Of a stretch of DNA of 64,000 nt, positions 24,840-33,970 are shown in pieces (within the stretch, counting starts at the first letter, position 1; every line of letters starts with the position of its first letter). The notes beneath the pieces are model-generated. The model had not been told where the DNA came from. It did no database searches and saw only the letters and a program-made list of their open reading frames with translations. The DNA is taken from positions 1,116,001 through 1,180,000 of the forward strand of contig NZ_JAMLIX010000001.1 in assembly GCF_023953965.1 (NCBI RefSeq), read 5' to 3'. The DNA is from Bosea sp. (in: a-proteobacteria). GTDB lineage: Bacteria > Pseudomonadota > Alphaproteobacteria > Rhizobiales > Beijerinckiaceae. Made by a program: the position numbers and the translations under genes.

Positions 24840-26687
24840 ATGACCGATCCGAACGACGCCGCTTCAGCCGACGAACCGGGATTCGCCGGCTTCGATCCGG
24901 CGCCCGCGCCGCAGGCGGCGGCGCCGGCGCCCTATCGCGTGCTCGCCCGCAAATACCGGCCGGCGCATTTCGGCGACCTGATCGGCCAGGACGCCATGGT
25001 GCGCACCCTGAGCAACGCCTTCGCGGCGGGCCGCATCCCGCAGGCCTGGATGCTGACCGGCGTGCGCGGCGTCGGCAAGACCACCACCGCCCGCATCCTG
25101 GCGCGTGCCCTGAACTACCAGACCGCCGATGGCGGCGGCGGCCCGACCACCGATCTCAGCGCATTCGGCGTGCATTGCCGCGAGATCATCGAGGGCCGCC
25201 ATATCGACGTGATGGAGATCGACGCCGCCTCCAACAACAGCGTCGACAACATCCGCCAGATCAACGACGCGGTGCGCTATGCCCCCGTCTCGGCGCGCTA
25301 CAAGGTCTATATCGTCGACGAGGTGCACATGCTCTCGACCGGCGCCTTCAACGCCTTCCTGAAGACGCTGGAGGAGCCGCCGCCGCATGCGAAGTTCATC
25401 TTCGCGACGACGGAGATCCGCAAGGTGCCGATCACGGTGCTCTCGCGCTGCCAGCGCTTCGACCTGCGCCGCGTCGAGGCCGACCTCCTGGTCGAGCACC
25501 TTGCCGGCATCTGCCGGGCCGAGAGCGTCGATGCCGAGCGTGAGGCGCTCGCCGCGATCGCGCGCGCCGCCGAGGGCTCGGTGCGCGATTCGCTTTCGAT
25601 CCTCGACCAGGCGATCGCCCATGCGGCGGGCAGGATCACGCTCGACGACATCCGCGCCATGCTCGGCCTCGCCGACCGGGCCCGCGTCATCGACCTGTTC
25701 GAAGCGGTGATGAAGGGCGACATCGCCGCCGCGCTTAGCGAATTGCGGGCGCAGTACGATGCCGGCGCCGACCCGGTCGTGGTGCTGAACGACCTCGCCG
25801 AATTCACCCATCTGGTGACGCGACTCAAGCTCGTGCCCGAGGCGGTGAAGGACAATGGCCTCGCCCAGGCCGAGCGGGTGCGCGGCGGCGATTTCGCCCA
25901 GCGGCTGTCGGTGCGCGTCCTCGCCCGCAGCTGGCAGATGCTGCTGAAGGGCATCGGCGAGGTGAAGCAGGCGGACCGGCCGGTGATGGCGGCCGAGATG
26001 GTGCTGGTGCGCCTCGCCCATGCCGCCGACCTGCCGACGCCGGACGAGGCGCTGAAGCTCTTGCGCGACGGCAACGGCCATGGCGGCGGCAATAGCGGCG
26101 GCGGCATGCCCCGCCCGCCCTCCGGCGGCGGCAACACCGCGCTCGCGGCGCGCCCGATCCTCGCCAGCGCCAATCCCGCGCCAGCCCCGGTCGTCCGGGC
26201 CGCGGCCGCGCCGATGGCGATCGTTGCCTCGCTGGAGGATGTCGTCGCGCTCGCCTCGCAGCATCGCGACCTGCCCCTCAAGCTCGCGCTGGAGCGCGAT
26301 ATCCGGCCCGTGCGCTTCGAGCCCGGCCGTGTCGAGTTCTCGCTCGCCGCCGGCGCCTCGCGCACCCTGGCGCAGGATCTGTCGCGCCGCCTCAAGGAAT
26401 GGACCGGCCAGACCTGGATGGTCGCCGTGGTCAACGAGGAGGGCGGCGCCACCATCCGCGAGCAGGCGGCCGCCGCGAAGGACCGGCGCGAGAGCGATGC
26501 CGCCGCCCACCCGTCCGTCAAGGCGGTGCTGGAGCGGTTTCCGGGCGCGCGCATCGTCGATGTCCGCGATCCCCGCGCCGTCGAGGCGGCTGAGAGCGAC
26601 GCCGCGCCGCCCTCGGACGACTACCTGCCCGATGCCGAGCCGCTGTTCGACGATGCCGAGCCGGATTTCGACGGCGTCGATTTCTGA
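24840..26687 (+). CDS. dnaX: DNA polymerase III subunits gamma/tau, DnaX
   Basis: The clamp-loader ATPase, 615 residues from the ATG at 24840. P-loop GVRGVGKT (74-81), DE-V-H-M-L-S Walker B, T-T-E-I-R-K-V-P sensor 1 and S-x-R-D-S-L-S-I-L-D-Q sensor 2 are present. Of the four Zn-binding Cys common in this family only one remains (C113 in F-G-V-H-C-R-E-I), so the Zn module is absent. After a Gly/Pro/Ala linker (about 410-460) the C-terminal tau domain contacts the polymerase. No slippery A-run for a programmed gamma frameshift is seen. Confidence 0.95.
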   Translation: MTDPNDAASADEPGFAGFDPAPAPQAAAPAPYRVLARKYRPAHFGDLIGQDAMVRTLSNAFAAGRIPQAWMLTGVRGVGKTTTARILARALNYQTADGGGGPTTDLSAFGVHCREIIEGRHIDVMEIDAASNNSVDNIRQINDAVRYAPVSARYKVYIVDEVHMLSTGAFNAFLKTLEEPPPHAKFIFATTEIRKVPITVLSRCQRFDLRRVEADLLVEHLAGICRAESVDAEREALAAIARAAEGSVRDSLSILDQAIAHAAGRITLDDIRAMLGLADRARVIDLFEAVMKGDIAAALSELRAQYDAGADPVVVLNDLAEFTHLVTRLKLVPEAVKDNGLAQAERVRGGDFAQRLSVRVLARSWQMLLKGIGEVKQADRPVMAAEMVLVRLAHAADLPTPDEALKLLRDGNGHGGGNSGGGMPRPPSGGGNTALAARPILASANPAPAPVVRAAAAPMAIVASLEDVVALASQHRDLPLKLALERDIRPVRFEPGRVEFSLAAGASRTLAQDLSRRLKEWTGQTWMVAVVNEEGGATIREQAAAAKDRRESDAAAHPSVKAVLERFPGARIVDVRDPRAVEAAESDAAPPSDDYLPDAEPLFDDAEPDFDGVDF

Positions 26688-26706
26688 TTCTCGAGGAGGA
26701 TTTCCC

Positions 26707-27027
26707 ATGCGCGACATGATGGGCCTGATGAAGCAGGCTCAGGCGATGCAGCAGAAGATGGCCGACATGCAGGCCGAGCTCGATTCGATTACGGTCGAGG
26801 GCGCGGCCGGCGGCGGCATGGTCACGGTGACGATGACGGCCAAGGGCGCGCTCAAGGGCGTCAGGATCGATCCGAGCCTGATGGTGCCGGACGAGCGCGA
26901 GATCCTCGAGGACCTGATCGTCGCCGCCGCCAGCGATGCGCGCAGCCGCGGCGAGCGCGTCATGCAGGAGCGCATGGCCGAGATCACCAAGGGCCTGCCG
27001 ATTCCGCCGGGCATGAAGCTGTTCTGA
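26707..27027 (+). CDS. YbaB/EbfC family nucleoid-associated protein
   Basis: A 106-residue YbaB protein: N-terminal coiled coil with repeated M-x-x-Q-A-Q-x-M-Q-Q-K-M, then V-T-V-T-M-T-A-K-G and the L-I-V-A-A-A-x-D-A helix. It binds DNA as a dimer, and its gene is conserved between dnaX and recR. GAGGAGGA six bases before the ATG is a very strong ribosome-binding site. The protein starts 19 bp after the dnaX stop. Confidence 0.93.
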   Translation: MRDMMGLMKQAQAMQQKMADMQAELDSITVEGAAGGGMVTVTMTAKGALKGVRIDPSLMVPDEREILEDLIVAAASDARSRGERVMQERMAEITKGLPIPPGMKLF

Positions 27028-27048
27028 GCGTGCCGCAAACAACCCTCC

Positions 27049-27178
27049 GTCATTCCGGGGCGGCCGCAGGCCGAACCCGGAACCCACGACCGGGCGAGCC
27101 CTTTCAACGCATGTCACGCTGGCGGTACAGCCCGGTCGTGGGTTCCGGGTTCTTCGCTGCGCGAAGCCCCGGAATGAC
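27049..27178. repeat. GTCATTCC-class intergenic palindromic repeat, copy in ybaB-recR gap
   Basis: A 130-bp element with perfect 13-bp terminal inverted repeats (GTCATTCCGGGGC / GCCCCGGAATGAC) and an inner pair AACCCGGAACCCACGACCGGGC / GCCCGGTCGTGGGTTCCGGGTT in which both arms match exactly. It fills almost the whole ybaB-recR gap. Confidence 0.88.
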
Positions 27179-27189
27179 AGGGTAGCGCC

Positions 27190-27795
27190 ATGTCCCGCAC
27201 CATTGCCGGCCCCGAGATCGAAAGGCTGATCCAGCTCCTGGCCCGCCTGCCGGGGCTCGGGCCGCGCTCGGCCCGGCGCGCGGCGCTGCACCTCGTCAAG
27301 AAGCGCGAGCAGCTGCTCGGCCCGCTCGCCGAGGCGATGGCGCTGGCGCGCGAGCGCATCGTCGTCTGCACGGCCTGCGGCAATATCGACACCAGCGACC
27401 CCTGCGGCCTGTGCACCGATCCGCGCCGCGACGACGGGCTGATCGTCGTCGTCGCCGACATCGCCGATCTCTGGGCGCTGGAGCGCTCGGGGGCTGTCTC
27501 AGGCCGCTATCACGTGCTCGGCGGCGTGCTCTCGGCGCTCGACGGCGTCAGGCCCGAGCACCTGACGCTCGACCAGCTGGTGGCGCGCGCCTCCGAGCCT
27601 GCGGTGAAGGAGGTCATCCTCGCGCTCAACGCCACGGTCGACGGCCAGACCACGGCGCATTTCGTCACCGATCTCCTGGCGCATCTGCCGGTCAAGGTGA
27701 CGAAGCTCGCCCATGGCGTGCCGGTCGGCGGCGAGCTCGATTATCTCGACGACGGGACGCTGGCCGCCGCCATCCGCCAGCGCACGGGGTTTTGA
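27190..27795 (+). CDS. recR: Recombination protein RecR
   Basis: RecR (201 residues): helix-hairpin-helix L-P-G-L-G-P-R-S-A-R-R (20-30), a Cys4 zinc finger C60, C63, C72, C75 and a Toprim domain beginning I-V-V-V-A-D. It acts with RecF/RecO to load RecA at gaps. It is third in ffs-dnaX-ybaB-recR and ends one base before the convergent outer-membrane protein gene. Confidence 0.96.
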   Translation: MSRTIAGPEIERLIQLLARLPGLGPRSARRAALHLVKKREQLLGPLAEAMALARERIVVCTACGNIDTSDPCGLCTDPRRDDGLIVVVADIADLWALERSGAVSGRYHVLGGVLSALDGVRPEHLTLDQLVARASEPAVKEVILALNATVDGQTTAHFVTDLLAHLPVKVTKLAHGVPVGGELDYLDDGTLAAAIRQRTGF

Positions 27796-27796
27796 G

Positions 27797-28489
27797 TCAG
27801 AACTTGTAGGCGATGCTGGCGCGGGCCGAGTGGCTCGTCAGCTCCTGCGCGCCGGTCAGGCCCGGAAAGGCGCCGGAGCTCGTGAAGCGGTTGCGGCCGA
27901 AATCGGCATAGCGGTATTCGGCGCCGAGGATCAGATGGTCGGTGAGGGCGAAATTGACGCCGGCGCCGATGGTCCAGCCGGTGCGGGCGCTGGTCAGCCG
28001 CTCGCTGAGGCCGCCGGGCGCGAAGACCCGCCGCTCATATTCGGTGAAGGCGAGGCCGCCGGTGCCGTAGACCATCAGCCGGTCGAAGGCGAGGCCGAGC
28101 CGCGCCCGCGCCGAGCCCTGCCAGTCCCGGCCGACGCGGGCGGAAAGGCCGAGCCCATCGAAGCGGCCACGGCTGTCGAGCGCTTCGACATCGCCTTCGA
28201 TTCCCAGCACGATGCCGCCGAGCTGGTAGTCGAAACCGGCATGGGCGCCGCCGAAGGCGCCGTCCGCGTCGGCACGGAAGCCGAGGGCTGCGAAAGCGCC
28301 GCCGATCCGCACCCGGTCGCTGCCCCAGCCATAGCCGCCCTGGAGGCCGGCATGGAAGCCGGTCCAGGAATAGAGCGCCGGCAGTTCCGGGGCCGGCGGC
28401 AGCGCGATCCCGCGCGGGTCGGCGGCGATCGCCGCTCCCGACAGCAGGATGGCCAGGCCCGTCAGGCCGGTTCTGGTGAGCTTCGTCAT
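27797..28489 (-). CDS. Outer-membrane beta-barrel protein (Omp25/Omp31 type)
   Basis: From the ATG at 28489 the protein has 230 residues with a signal peptide ending A-I-A-A-D. The mature part has alternating polar/hydrophobic strands, opens with Y-S-W-T-G-F-H-A-G-L-Q-G-G-Y-G-W-G and ends A-R-A-S-I-A-Y-K-F with the terminal aromatic needed for barrel insertion. W-T-G-x-x-x-G-x-x-x-G-Y-G-W is the hallmark of rhizobial Omp25/RopB-like porin-family proteins. It likely stabilises the envelope; it is not a classical general porin. Confidence 0.87.
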   Translation of the reverse strand: MTKLTRTGLTGLAILLSGAAIAADPRGIALPPAPELPALYSWTGFHAGLQGGYGWGSDRVRIGGAFAALGFRADADGAFGGAHAGFDYQLGGIVLGIEGDVEALDSRGRFDGLGLSARVGRDWQGSARARLGLAFDRLMVYGTGGLAFTEYERRVFAPGGLSERLTSARTGWTIGAGVNFALTDHLILGAEYRYADFGRNRFTSSGAFPGLTGAQELTSHSARASIAYKF

Positions 28490-28671
28490 CGGCTTTCCGC
28501 TGGATCTGGGCAGCGCCGGCCGCTTCAAGCCGCGCCCCGCCATAACGAAGCATTAAGGTTAACAATCGGCTAAACCGCCCTTTGGCCGCTCGCCCGCCGG
28601 AACGATTGCGAAACTGGCCGGTTGCCCGCAAGCTCGCCGGGGGCGAATGGCTGCGGAGAAGCGGGTCCGAC

Positions 28672-29721
28672 ATGGCTTTCCTGAAACGGATCACGGGCGC
28701 CGCCGGGATCGGGGTCGCGTTCGGCTATCTCTCGGGGCTGGTGACCGAGAGGCTCGGCCGGCGCCGGAGGGAGGCGGTGCGCGGGCGGCTCGCGAAGACG
28801 CCGCTGCAGATGACCTGGCTCGGCTGGAAGGACGTGCTCCTGCGCTTCGGCGGCAACGTCGCCGAAAACCGCCTGTCCTCGCTCGCCGGTGCGGTCGCCT
28901 TCTTCACCCTGCTCTCGCTCGTGCCGGCGCTGTCGCTGCTCGTCACGATCTACCGCTACTTCACCGACCCGGCGACCATCGCAGGCCAGCTCGACACGGT
29001 GACGACGATGCTGCCGCAGGCCGCGCGCGAGCTGATCCACGAGCAGGCGATGCGGCTTTCGGCGCAATCCGGCGTCGCTCTGTCGCTGACCTTCTATGTC
29101 AGCCTCGCCGTCGCGGCCTGGTCGGCCAACGCGGCGGTGAAGGCCCTCTTCGACGCGCTGAACATCATCTATCGCGAGGCCGAGAAGCGCAGCTTCCTCA
29201 AGCTCAACGCGATCTCGCTCGTCACCACGCTGAGCGGCGTCGTCCTGCTCGTCGTCGCGCTCACCATCATCGCCAGTCTGCCGGTGGTGACGGCGCTGTT
29301 TCCCTTCCATATCGAGCTCGAGCGGCTGATCCGCCTGATCCGCTGGCCGGCCTTCTTCGTCGTGGCGACGTTCTCGATCGCGGTGCTCTACTGGATCGGC
29401 CCGAGCCGCGAGCCGATGCGCTTCGTCTGGGTGATGCCGGGCGCCGTCGCGGCGGCGCTTTTGTGGGGTGCGGCATCCTATCTGTTCTCCTGGTATGTCA
29501 GCACGCTCGGCAACTACACGGCGGCCTATGGCTCGCTCTCGACCGTGGTGGTGTTCATGACCTGGCTGTGGCTGTCGGCGACGATCGTGCTGGCCGGGGC
29601 CGAGCTCAATGCCGAGCTGGAGCACCAGACGGCGCACGACACCACGACCGGGCGGCCCTTGCCGCTGGGCAGCCGCGGCGCCGCCATGGCCGACCGGGTC
29701 GGCCCGGCGAGGGCGGAATGA
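28672..29721 (+). CDS. YihY/BrkB family inner-membrane protein
   Basis: A 349-residue protein with six membrane helices and the BrkB features R-L-S-S-L-A-G-A-V-A-F-F-T-L-L-S-L-V-P and Y-x-x-x-F-G-N/N-Y-T-A-A-Y-G-S-L-S-T-V-V. Function is unsettled: once named for Bordetella serum resistance, also suggested to be an efflux or lipid-associated protein. The ATG at 28672 is preferred to a TTG at 28582. Its stop overlaps the next gene (ATGA), so the pair is co-expressed. Confidence 0.85.
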   Translation: MAFLKRITGAAGIGVAFGYLSGLVTERLGRRRREAVRGRLAKTPLQMTWLGWKDVLLRFGGNVAENRLSSLAGAVAFFTLLSLVPALSLLVTIYRYFTDPATIAGQLDTVTTMLPQAARELIHEQAMRLSAQSGVALSLTFYVSLAVAAWSANAAVKALFDALNIIYREAEKRSFLKLNAISLVTTLSGVVLLVVALTIIASLPVVTALFPFHIELERLIRLIRWPAFFVVATFSIAVLYWIGPSREPMRFVWVMPGAVAAALLWGAASYLFSWYVSTLGNYTAAYGSLSTVVVFMTWLWLSATIVLAGAELNAELEHQTAHDTTTGRPLPLGSRGAAMADRVGPARAE

Positions 29722-30956
29722 CGCTCGATCCCGAAAGCACGCGCCAGGACGAGCTGCGCACCGGCAAGGGGCCCTGGCGCACGGTCCTGCAACGTCCGGC
29801 CGGCCGGCCGCTCGAAGCCGATACGCGCTGCGACGTCGCGGTCGTCGGCGGCGGCATCACCGGCGCGCTCGTCGCCGAGCACCTGACGGCGATGGGCCGC
29901 GACGTGGTGCTGATCGACCGGGAGCGCGAGGGTTTCGGCAGCACGGCGGCATCGACCGCGATGCTGCAATGGGAGATCGACCTGAGGCTCGCCGAGCTCG
30001 CGGCGCTCTACGGCTTTCCCGCCGCCGCGGAGGTCTACCGGCTGAGCTTCAAGGCCGTCGAGGGCCTGCGTGGCCTGGTCGGCACGCTCGCGCTGCCCTG
30101 CGGCTTCTCGGCCCGCCAGAGCGTCTATCTCGCGGCGGGCGCGGACGGCCCGCGCGCGCTGCGCGACGAGGCCGCCTTGCGCGAGCGGGCCGGGCTGCCC
30201 GGCAGCTTCGTCGCGCATGCGGCCCTCCTCACCGCCTTCGGCTTCGACCGGGCGGGAGCCATCGTCTCGCCGGGCTCGGCCGAGGCCGATCCGCTCAGCC
30301 TCTGCCACGGGCTGCTCGCGCTTTGCGCCCGGCGCGGCGCGCGGCTCGTCCGCGACGAGGCGGTGGCTTTCGACGGCGCCGGCCGCTCGGCCGCCGTCAC
30401 CCTCGCCAGCGGGCGGGTCGTCGAGGCCGGGCGGATCGTGCTCGCGACCGGCTATGTCATGCCCGATTGCGTCCGCAGCGATCTGCACCGCGTCGCCTCG
30501 AGCTGGGCGATCGCGACGGTGCCGCAGCCGCCGCAGGCGCTCTGGCCCGGCCCGGCGCTGGTCTGGGAGGCCTCGGAGGATTACTGCTACTGCCGCACGA
30601 CCACCGATGGCCGCATCGTCTTCGGCGGCGAGGACGAGGATTTCGACGACCCCGACCGGCGCGAGGCGCTCGGCCCGGCGAAGACCGAGGCCCTGCGAGA
30701 CCGGCTCCACGCCCTGATCCCGCAGGCCGGCCTCGCGATCGACCACGCCTGGTCGGGCGCCTTCGGCCAGACGCAGGACGGGCTGCCGCTGATCGGGCGC
30801 GTGCCGGGCGACCCGCGCCTGCTCGCGGCTTACGGCTATGGCGGCAACGGCATCACCTTCAGCTTCCTCGCCTCACGGCTGATCGGCGCGCTGGTCGAGG
30901 GGCGCGAGGAGGGCTGGTTCCGGCATTTCGCCATCGACCGGCCGCTCCCCGGCTGA
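29718..30956 (+). CDS. FAD-dependent oxidoreductase (DadA/PuuB-like)
   Basis: A 412-residue flavoprotein of the DAO family. The dinucleotide fold is V-A-V-V-G-G-G-I-T-G-A-L-V-A-E-H-L (residues about 40-56) and the C-terminal FAD motif is Y-G-Y-G-G-N-G-I-T-F-S. S-T-A-A-S-T-A-M-L-Q-W resembles gamma-glutamylputrescine oxidase-like proteins. It probably oxidises an amine or N-methyl amino acid; the substrate is unknown. It starts within the stop of the BrkB-like gene. Confidence 0.83.
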   Translation: MTLDPESTRQDELRTGKGPWRTVLQRPAGRPLEADTRCDVAVVGGGITGALVAEHLTAMGRDVVLIDREREGFGSTAASTAMLQWEIDLRLAELAALYGFPAAAEVYRLSFKAVEGLRGLVGTLALPCGFSARQSVYLAAGADGPRALRDEAALRERAGLPGSFVAHAALLTAFGFDRAGAIVSPGSAEADPLSLCHGLLALCARRGARLVRDEAVAFDGAGRSAAVTLASGRVVEAGRIVLATGYVMPDCVRSDLHRVASSWAIATVPQPPQALWPGPALVWEASEDYCYCRTTTDGRIVFGGEDEDFDDPDRREALGPAKTEALRDRLHALIPQAGLAIDHAWSGAFGQTQDGLPLIGRVPGDPRLLAAYGYGGNGITFSFLASRLIGALVEGREEGWFRHFAIDRPLPG

Positions 30957-31076
30957 GGGCCGCGCATCATTGCAAGCGTGCAACCGCGCCCTTGCCGGCG
31001 GGGTGGGCGACAAGGCGGCCAGCGGTCACCATCTTGCCGGGACCAGCCGAAACGGCCGCCGGCGAAAGGATCTCCC

Positions 31077-31919
31077 ATGCCCGCCCCTCTCGAAGCCCAT
31101 GACGCGCCCGTCTTCATCGGCGCGGTGACGCTCAGGGTGCACGACCTGCCGGCGCTGACCGCCTGGTACCGCGACGCGATCGGCCTGCGGGTGCTGCACC
31201 AGGATGCCGGAAGCGCCGATCTCGGCGTCGGCGGGCGCGTGCTCGTCCGGCTGGAAGCGGGCGCAGGCCAGCCGACATCGACCGCCGGCCTGTTCCACCT
31301 AGCGATCCTGCTGCCCTCGCGGCACGATCTCGCCAACTGGCTGAGGCATGCCGCTCAGATGCGCCTGCCGCTCGACGGCGCCTCCGACCATCTCGTCAGC
31401 GAGGCGCTCTATCTCACCGATCCCGAGGGCAACGGCATCGAGATCTACCGCGACCGCAAGCGTGCCGAATGGCCGCTCCGGCCCGATGGCGGCATCGCCA
31501 TGGCGACGGAGCGGCTCGATCTCGACGCGCTCATCGGCGAAGCCGATGCCGGACCTTATGCCGGCATGCCGGCGGGAACCGGCATGGGCCATGTCCATCT
31601 GCGCGTCGGTGACACGGCGGCGGCGGAAGCCTTCTATCGCGACCTCATCGGCTTCGAGCTGATGGTGCGCTATCCCGGCGCGAGCTTCCTCGCGACCGGC
31701 GGCTATCACCACCATATCGCCGGCAATATCTGGGGCAGCCGCGGCGCCGGCCCGCGCCGGCCGGGCGAGGCGGGGCTCGACCGTTTCGAGCTGATCGCGC
31801 CCGATGCGGCGGATTTCGCCGGCGTTCGTGAGCGCATCCTGGCGGCGGGCGGCGACGAGGCCGGCGGCGTGCCGGCGATCGCCGATCCCTGGGGCAACCG
31901 GCTGGTGCTGGTGCGTTAG
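31077..31919 (+). CDS. Two-domain VOC (glyoxalase/dioxygenase-fold) protein
   Basis: A 280-residue protein made of two vicinal-oxygen-chelate modules (about 12-130 and 165-278). Metal-ligand candidates are in L-F-H-L-A-I-L and the matching G-H-V-H-L-R-V, with E in I-E-I-Y-R-D-R. The layout is like CatE-type catechol-2,3-dioxygenases, but a glyoxalase-like or resistance protein is possible. AAAGGA eight bases before the ATG supports the start. Confidence 0.82.
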   Translation: MPAPLEAHDAPVFIGAVTLRVHDLPALTAWYRDAIGLRVLHQDAGSADLGVGGRVLVRLEAGAGQPTSTAGLFHLAILLPSRHDLANWLRHAAQMRLPLDGASDHLVSEALYLTDPEGNGIEIYRDRKRAEWPLRPDGGIAMATERLDLDALIGEADAGPYAGMPAGTGMGHVHLRVGDTAAAEAFYRDLIGFELMVRYPGASFLATGGYHHHIAGNIWGSRGAGPRRPGEAGLDRFELIAPDAADFAGVRERILAAGGDEAGGVPAIADPWGNRLVLVR

Positions 31920-31930
31920 GCACGACGACC

Positions 31931-31970
31931 GTCATTCCGGGGCGCGCCGCAGGCACGAACCCGGAATGAC
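31931..31970. repeat. Short GTCATTCC-class repeat between convergent VOC gene and cysK
   Basis: GTCATTCCGGG (31931-31941) and CCCGGAATGAC (31960-31970) are perfect inverted repeats around an 18-bp centre. It looks like the long copies (14044, 27049) with the inner part deleted, and lies in the 65-bp gap between convergent genes where it could act as a terminator. Confidence 0.8.
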
Positions 31971-31984
31971 AAGGGTGGTTCCGC

Positions 31985-32956
<972 letters not shown>

Positions 32957-32998
32957 GGCCTTACTCCTCAGCGGGACTGTTCGCCGCGAGGCTAGATC

Positions 32999-33011
32999 AA
33001 TTCACAGAATT
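32999..33011. promoter_or_regulatory. Operator candidate in the rrf2-cysK gap
   Basis: AATTC-ACA-GAATT is a perfect 5-bp inverted repeat around a 3-bp centre, within the AT-rich 82 bp before cysK. Rrf2 proteins bind short palindromes of this kind, and the Rrf2 gene is directly upstream. Confidence 0.4.
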
Positions 33012-33038
33012 TGTCGAGTAAAGAAATAAATCACATTT

Positions 33039-33491
33039 TTATATGGTGAAATCTGCCTTCGTGCCCGGCTCGCCGAACACCGCCCTCTTCTGGGCGCGCC
33101 GGCACAATTCCTCGACCGTGATCGTGTCCAGCGCCGCCAGGAAGGCGGCCGAGGCCTGCTCCACCTCGGGGCCCACGACCTCGTCCACCAGCCGCGATCG
33201 CGGTGCCGGCCCGAGCCCGTCCTCGATCGCCTCCTGCATCGCGGCGCGCGCGATGTCGCCGGCGGTGATCCGGCGCCGCTCGCGGGCGAGCTCGTAGCCG
33301 CCGCGCGGCCCGCGCACGCCCTTCAGGATGCCGACGCGCACCAGCGTCTGGAGCAGGGTTTCGAGATGGCGCGGCGGCAAGGCGTGGCGCGCGGCCAGGA
33401 GCTTCGCCGCGACCGGCTGGGGCCTGGCATGCAGCGCGATGTCGACCACGGCGGCGATGGCGAGCAGGCTGCGGCGCGAGAGCAGCATCAT
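33039..33491 (-). CDS. Rrf2 family transcriptional regulator
   Basis: A 150-residue Rrf2 protein: winged helix with L-P-P-R-H-L-E-T-L-L-Q-T-L and the wing G-V-R-G-P-R-G-G-Y-E-L-A. It has one Cys, near residue 133, so it lacks the three-Cys cluster site of IscR/RirA/NsrR. Linkage to cysK suggests a CymR-like role in cysteine metabolism, which is inference. Its ATG overlaps the dut stop by 4 bp. Confidence 0.88.
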   Translation of the reverse strand: MMLLSRRSLLAIAAVVDIALHARPQPVAAKLLAARHALPPRHLETLLQTLVRVGILKGVRGPRGGYELARERRRITAGDIARAAMQEAIEDGLGPAPRSRLVDEVVGPEVEQASAAFLAALDTITVEELCRRAQKRAVFGEPGTKADFTI

Positions 33492-33970
33492 GGCCCGTTC
33501 CCCTTGCGCCCGCTGTCGCCCGTCCCGGTCGAGCCGAAGCCGCCGGCGCCGCGCGCTGTGGGCGTCAGCGTCGCGGCCTCGGCCAGCAGGACCTGGGTCA
33601 CCGGCGCGATCACCAGCTGCGCGATGCGGTCTCCGCGCGTGATCGCGAAGGGCTCGCGGCCATGGTTGATAAGCGGCACCCTGACCTCGCCGCGATAATC
33701 GCTGTCGACCGTGCCCGGCGCGTTCAGCACGGTGACGCCGTGCCTGACGGCGAGCCCCGAGCGCGGCCGCACCTGCCCCTCGAAGCCTTCGGGCAATTCG
33801 ATCGCGAGGCCGGTGGGGACGAGCGCCCGCTCGCCCGGCGCCAGCACGACGGTCGCGTCGACGGCGGCGCGCAGGTCGAGCCCGGCGGCCCCTGCCGTCT
33901 CATAGGCCGGCAGGGGCAGGTCCGCGCCATGCGCGAGCCGCTGCAGCAGGACCGTGACCATATCGCTCAA
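33488..33970 (-). CDS. dut: dUTP diphosphatase
   Basis: Trimeric dUTPase, 160 residues, with all five motifs: A-G-L-D-L-R-A, P-R-S-G-L-A, G-T-V-D-S-D-Y-R-G-E-V, R-G-D-R-I-A-Q-L-V and the C-terminal R-G-A-G-G-F-G-S-T-G. It hydrolyses dUTP to keep uracil out of DNA. It overlaps coaBC at its start and rrf2 at its end (both ATGA). Confidence 0.96.
   Translation of the reverse strand: MSDMVTVLLQRLAHGADLPLPAYETAGAAGLDLRAAVDATVVLAPGERALVPTGLAIELPEGFEGQVRPRSGLAVRHGVTVLNAPGTVDSDYRGEVRVPLINHGREPFAITRGDRIAQLVIAPVTQVLLAEAATLTPTARGAGGFGSTGTGDSGRKGNGP

Noticed and set aside
24840..26687. Programmed frameshift in dnaX producing gamma.
   Set aside because: No A-AAA-AAG or similar slippery run was seen in this GC-rich gene.
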